A DNA stretch of 9,460 bases from Trueperaceae bacterium. Lineage in GTDB: Bacteria; Deinococcota; Deinococci; Deinococcales; Trueperaceae. Of this stretch, positions 6,273 through 9,460 are shown piece by piece (position 1 is the stretch's first letter; every line of letters begins with the position of its first letter). Made by a program: the position numbers and the translations under genes. Below the pieces are notes generated by a model. The model saw nothing but the letters and a program-made list of their open reading frames with translations, was not told the DNA's origin and made no database searches. Location of the stretch: the NCBI GenBank assembly GCA_029210865.1, contig JARGGE010000080.1, positions 1-9,460 of the forward strand, given 5' to 3'.

Positions 6273-7159
6273 CACGGGCGGCGAGCGTCTCGAGCGCGCC
6301 GCGCGGCGGCGTCGCCACCTGGTGGACGCGGCAGCGCGGACTGCGGCGGATGGTCAAGCGGCCGCTGCCCGTGTTCGGTCTGGTGGTCGTGCTGCTGTTC
6401 GTCGTGGTCGCGGCCGCTGCCCCCTGGCTGGCGCCGTACGAGCCGGCACGGACCGACTTCGGTGCCTTGCGGCAAGCCCCGTCGACGGCGTACCTGCTCG
6501 GGACCGACGAGATCGGCCGCGACGTCCTGTCGCGCGTCATCCACGGGGCGCGCGCGAGCCTGCAGGCGGGCGTCATCAGCGTCCTGATCGCGCTCGCGCT
6601 CGGCGTGCCGCTCGGCCTCGTGGCGGGCTACTACGGCGGCGTCGTCGACGAGCTGATCGGGCGCGTCACCGACGCGCTGCTCGCCTTCCCGTTCCTGATC
6701 CTCGCCGTCGCTCTCGCGGCCGCGCTGGGGCCCAGCCTCACGAACGCGATGATCGCCATCGGCATCGCGAGCGCCCCGACCTTTGTGCGCCTGACGCGCG
6801 GGCAGGTGCTCGCGGTGCGGGCGGAGGACTACGTGCAGGCGGCGGTCGCGCTCGGCGCCCGCGACCTGCGCCTGCTGGCCCGCCACGTGCTGCCGAACGC
6901 CTTCGCTCCGATCCTCGTCCAGGCGACGCTGACGATCGCCGGTGCGATCATCGCCGAGTCGTCGCTGTCCTTCTTGGGCCTCGGCGTCCAGCCCCCGACC
7001 CCCTCGTGGGGTGGCATGCTCAACGTGGCGAAGAACTTCCTCGTGCAGGCGCCCTGGATGGCCATCTGGCCGGGGGTCTCGATCTTCCTCACGGTGCTCG
7101 CCTTCAACCTCTTCGGGGACGGCTTGCGCGACGCGCTCGATCCGCGCGACGCGGCCTGA
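6269..7159 (+). CDS. ABC transporter permease, DppC/GsiD type
   Basis: 296 residues. ATG 6269 overlaps the stop of the first permease (ATGA), implying translational coupling. A 28-residue basic N-terminus precedes span 1 (about 34-53). LGTDEIGRDVLSRVIHGAR (77-95) is the OppC/DppC-type signature. The EAA loop begins near residue 187 (DYVQAAVALGARDLRLLARHVLPN), and the end holds ESSLSFLGLGVQPPTPSWGGM, also typical. It pairs with the upstream permease to form the membrane channel of the peptide-type importer. A later Met (MVKRPLP) could serve as start and would remove the basic tail, but the stop-start overlap favours the longer form. No nucleotide-binding gene follows; the next gene, 21 bases on, is a CHR-family transporter. 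Confidence 0.92.
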   Translation: MTRAASVSSAPRGGVATWWTRQRGLRRMVKRPLPVFGLVVVLLFVVVAAAAPWLAPYEPARTDFGALRQAPSTAYLLGTDEIGRDVLSRVIHGARASLQAGVISVLIALALGVPLGLVAGYYGGVVDELIGRVTDALLAFPFLILAVALAAALGPSLTNAMIAIGIASAPTFVRLTRGQVLAVRAEDYVQAAVALGARDLRLLARHVLPNAFAPILVQATLTIAGAIIAESSLSFLGLGVQPPTPSWGGMLNVAKNFLVQAPWMAIWPGVSIFLTVLAFNLFGDGLRDALDPRDAA

Positions 7160-7180
7160 CGTCCCGGTCTGGAGCCCACG

Positions 7181-7726
7181 GTGCGCGACCTCATCGACCT
7201 GACCGTCTCCTTCTTCCGCATCGGCGTGTTCGGGTTCGGCGGCGGGCCGTCCATGATCCCCCTCATCGAGGCCGAGGTCGTCGGTCTGCGGGAGTGGATG
7301 ACGAAGGAGGAGTTCCTCACCGCCTACGCCTTCGGGAGCGCGCTCCCGGGCCCCATCGCGACCAAGCTCGCCGGCTACGTCGGCCACCAGGTCGCCGGTC
7401 CGCCGGGGGCCATCGTCGGCCTGCTCGCGCTGTCGGTGCCCACGATCGTGGCCATGGTGCTGCTCGGCGGGCTCTACCTGCGCTACCGCGAGGCACCGGC
7501 CGTCGCCGGCTTCCTGACCGGCGTGCGCCCGGTGGTCATCGCGCTGCTCATGCTCGTCGTCTGGCAGTTCGTCCCCAGCGCGCTCGGCAGGCCGGCCCAG
7601 TGGCTCGGGAACGCCGGGCTCTGGGTGGTCGCGGTCGCCTCGTTCGTGCTCTCGGTCCGGTTCGGCATCCACCCCGCCGTGCTGATCGTCGTGGGCGGAC
7701 TCGTCGGCATGACCTTCTTCCGCTGA
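7181..7726 (+). CDS. Half-size chromate transporter (CHR/ChrA) family protein
   Basis: 181 residues from GTG 7181, with GGAG 6 bases upstream. The N-terminus carries the family motifs: SFFRIGVFGFGGGPSMIPLIEAEVV (10-34), WMTKEEFLTAYAFGSALPGPIATKLAGYVGHQVAG (39-73), then four to five further hydrophobic stretches. It is one domain only, where long CHR proteins have two. Characterised CHR proteins export chromate or sulfate-like oxyanions. Half-size members are commonly encoded as adjacent pairs thought to act together; no partner is seen here. It sits 21 bases after the second permease and 28 before the GGT-like gene, so it is almost certainly in their operon, and its role may be transport of an anion linked to that pathway rather than chromate resistance. 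Family call is firm, substrate is not. Confidence 0.88.
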   Translation: MRDLIDLTVSFFRIGVFGFGGGPSMIPLIEAEVVGLREWMTKEEFLTAYAFGSALPGPIATKLAGYVGHQVAGPPGAIVGLLALSVPTIVAMVLLGGLYLRYREAPAVAGFLTGVRPVVIALLMLVVWQFVPSALGRPAQWLGNAGLWVVAVASFVLSVRFGIHPAVLIVVGGLVGMTFFR

Positions 7727-7754
7727 CGCGCCCTTCCGCCCCCTGGAGGCTCGC

Positions 7755-9344
7755 ATGCAGTTCGATGCCCCGTACCCTTCGCGCCGCATGCCCGTGCTCG
7801 CGCGCAACGTCGTCGCCACCTCGCAGCCGCTCGCGGCCCAGGCCGGGCTGCGGATGCTGTGGGCCGGCGGCAACGCCGTCGACGCGGCCGTCGCCGCCGC
7901 GATCGCGCTCACCGTGGTCGAGCCCACCTCGAACGGCATCGGCTCCGACGCCTTCGCGATCGTCTGGGACGGCCGCGAGCTGCACGGCCTCAACGCCTCC
8001 GGGCGCAGCCCGCGCGCGCTGACGCCCGACCGCTTCGTTGGTCGCGACGCCATCCCGCTCCGCGGCTGGGACGCCGTCAGCGTGCCCGGGGCGGTCTCGG
8101 CCTGGGCCGAGCTGTCGCGGCGCCTCGGGCGGCTGCCGTTCGAGGCGCTCTTCGAGCCGGCGATCCACTACGCCGAGGGCGGCTTCCCGGTGTCGCCGAT
8201 CACGGCGCGCGCCTGGCGGCTCTCGGCGTCGGCCTTCGCCGATCAACCCGACTGGAACCGCGACTTCGCCCCAGGCGGCGCGACCCCGGCGGCGGGCGCC
8301 ACCTGGCGTTTCCCCGACCAGGCGCGGACGCTCGAGGCGATCGCCGCCAGCGGCGGTGAGGCCTTCTACCGCGGCGCCCTCGCCGACGCGATGGTCGCGC
8401 ACGCGCGCGCCCAGGGGGGGTTGCTCGACAGCGCCGACCTGGCGGAGCACCGCGCCGACTGGGTGGGCACGCTCGCGACGGCGTGGCAGTGCACCGAGCT
8501 GCACGAGATCCCGCCGAACGGTCAGGGGCTCGCCGCGCTGATCGCGCTCGGCATCCTGCGCCACGTGCCCGGCTTCGACGCGCTCGAGGTCGACTCGGTC
8601 GCGTGGCTGCACCTGCAGATCGAGGCGACCAAGCTCGCCCTGGCGGACGCCGAGCGCTACGTCGCCGACGCCGACTTCATGACCGAGGTCGCCGCCACCG
8701 ACCTGCTCGACGACGGCTACCTGGCCGAACGCGCGCGCCTGATCGATCCCGCGCGGGCCGGTGACCCGGGGCACGGTGCCCCCAAGCGCGGCGGCACCGT
8801 CTACCTCACCGCCGCGGACGCCGACGGGCGCATGGTCAGCCTCATCCAGTCCAACTATTACGGCTTCGGCAGCGGCGTGGTGGTGCCGGGCACGGGCATC
8901 TCGCTCCAGAACCGCGCGGCCGGCTTCGTCCTCGAGCCGGGGCACCCGAACCGCGTCGGCGGCGGCAAGCGCCCGTTCCACACGATCATCCCGGCCTTCC
9001 TGACCGAAGGTGGCGCGCCGCGCTGCAGCTTCGGCGTCATGGGCGGGCCGATGCAGGCCCAGGGGCACGTGCAGATGGTGCTGCGCATGGTGGGCCACGG
9101 CCAGAACCCGCAGGCCGCCTCCGACGCCCCGCGCTGGCGCGTCGTCGCCGGCCGCGAGGTCGCCATCGAGTCGAGCTTCCCGGGCGCCACGCTCGAGGGC
9201 CTGCGCGCGCTCGGCCACGAGGTGACGGCCACCGCCCCCGAGGCGAGCTTCGGCTTCGGCGGCGCGCAGCTCGTCTGGCGCACCGCGGACGGCTACGTGG
9301 CCGGCTCCGATCAGCGCAAGGACGGTCAGGCGGTCGGGTTCTGA
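7755..9344 (+). CDS. Gamma-glutamyltransferase-like Ntn hydrolase, cytoplasmic
   Basis: 529 residues, a normal GGT length. TGGAGG lies 5 bases before ATG 7755. There is no signal peptide, so it should act in the cytoplasm, unlike classic secreted GGT. Family features: NVVATSQPLAAQAGLRMLWAGGNAVDAAVAAAIALTVVEP (18-57), GIGSDAF (61-67), EIPPNGQGLAAL (251-262), and the self-cleavage site before Thr348 (KRGGTVYLTAADADG), where the new N-terminal Thr is the nucleophile; then FGSGVVVPGTGISLQNR (371-387), GGKRPFHTIIPAFL (403-416) and MGGPMQAQGHVQMVLRM (429-445). Classic GGTs have an Arg in RExAP that holds the glutamyl carboxylate and a Ser-Ser pair in GKRPLSSM; here these positions read SGRSP and HT, as in YwrD/acylase-like members. 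It is probably an amidase or gamma-glutamyl-type hydrolase acting on the imported compound; glutathione is not assured. Confidence 0.9.
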   Translation: MQFDAPYPSRRMPVLARNVVATSQPLAAQAGLRMLWAGGNAVDAAVAAAIALTVVEPTSNGIGSDAFAIVWDGRELHGLNASGRSPRALTPDRFVGRDAIPLRGWDAVSVPGAVSAWAELSRRLGRLPFEALFEPAIHYAEGGFPVSPITARAWRLSASAFADQPDWNRDFAPGGATPAAGATWRFPDQARTLEAIAASGGEAFYRGALADAMVAHARAQGGLLDSADLAEHRADWVGTLATAWQCTELHEIPPNGQGLAALIALGILRHVPGFDALEVDSVAWLHLQIEATKLALADAERYVADADFMTEVAATDLLDDGYLAERARLIDPARAGDPGHGAPKRGGTVYLTAADADGRMVSLIQSNYYGFGSGVVVPGTGISLQNRAAGFVLEPGHPNRVGGGKRPFHTIIPAFLTEGGAPRCSFGVMGGPMQAQGHVQMVLRMVGHGQNPQAASDAPRWRVVAGREVAIESSFPGATLEGLRALGHEVTATAPEASFGFGGAQLVWRTADGYVAGSDQRKDGQAVGF

Positions 9345-9403
9345 GCGACGGCCGGCCTACGGAGGGGGTCGGGCTCGGAGGTTAGGAGTCTATGCAGAAT
9401 AAC

Positions 9404-9432
9404 TTGAACGAACGGTGGGTGTTGAGTATATT
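9404..9432 (+). promoter_or_regulatory. Sigma-70-type promoter at the right edge
   Basis: TTGAAC (9404-9409), a 17-base spacer, and TATATT (9427-9432): near-consensus boxes at optimal spacing in a local dip to about 43 percent GC. The expected start site is at or just before ATG 9441, so the transcript would be leaderless or nearly so. No terminator separates it clearly from the GGT-like gene. Confidence 0.5.
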
Positions 9433-9440
9433 GGTCTGGT

Positions 9441-9460
9441 ATGGATGTCGAGTCTTTGAG
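9441..9460 (+). CDS. Possible start of a gene cut by the window edge
   Basis: ATG 9441 opens a frame (MDVESL) that runs off the window, 8 bases after the TATATT box. A competing start is ATG 9392, 3 bases after AGGAG, whose frame (MQNNLNERWVLSILVWYG...) is also open to the edge. The two are in different frames and cannot both be right. Six codons are too few to identify a product. Confidence 0.25.

Noticed and set aside
6227..9218. Two long overlapping minus-strand frames (6227-8053 and 7548-9218)
   Set aside because: Charged, repeat-like translations opposite well-defined permease, CHR and GGT-like genes; caused by codon bias, not by real genes.
9351..9358. GGCCGGCC-like palindrome after the GGT-like gene as a terminator
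   Set aside because: Too short, with no loop or following T-run; not separable from chance in GC-rich DNA.
1..9460. tRNA/rRNA genes, CRISPR arrays, insertion sequences, phage or defence genes
   Set aside because: No cloverleaf or conserved rRNA segments, no spaced direct repeats, no transposase, integrase or defence-type reading frames were seen.

Overview
The window is GC-rich (clearly above 65 percent by eye) bacterial chromosome. It carries ordinary metabolic and transport genes, with no RNA genes, CRISPR array, IS element or phage genes that I can see. Several traits fit the Deinococcota, perhaps a Truepera-like lineage: a secreted binding protein with a plain Sec signal ending Ala-Gln and no lipobox, many GTG starts, and TANNNT -10 boxes seven bases before start codons, the geometry of leaderless transcripts. 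This placement is inference; another high-GC phylum is possible.

Left part (1-3093). A membrane-anchored protein with ankyrin repeats and an M23 (LytM-type) peptidase domain runs leftward off the window edge. Divergent from it is a MATE-family multidrug/sodium exporter, followed with a 4-base overlap by a 43-residue single-span membrane protein and then a four-span membrane protein of unknown function. The last gene meets, tail to tail and overlapping by 25 bases, a leftward Lrp/AsnC-family regulator (3069-3551).

Right part (3552-9344). Between the regulator and a rightward operon lies a 179-base divergent control region. It holds a good sigma-70-type promoter (TTGACA, 18 bases, TAGCGT) and a 15-bp inverted repeat of the size Lrp-family proteins bind. 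The operon encodes a periplasmic family-5 (peptide/nickel/opine-type) substrate-binding protein, two DppB/DppC-type permeases, a half-size chromate-transporter (CHR) family protein, and a cytoplasmic gamma-glutamyltransferase-like Ntn hydrolase. A strong GC-rich hairpin sits between the binding protein and the first permease and probably sets a high ratio of binding protein to permease. No ATPase subunit is present. The likely logic is import of a peptide-like or amide-containing compound, followed by intracellular cleavage by the hydrolase, under local control by the Lrp-type regulator.

Right edge (9345-9460). Composition drops to about 43 percent GC over the last 70 bases. A consensus-like promoter (TTGAAC, 17 bases, TATATT) stands 8 bases before an ATG whose frame runs off the window.

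No intergenic stretch exceeds 300 bases. I see no clearly unprecedented system. The most noteworthy points are the ATPase-less importer operon with its atypical GGT homologue and lone half-size CHR protein, and the ankyrin-M23 fusion.
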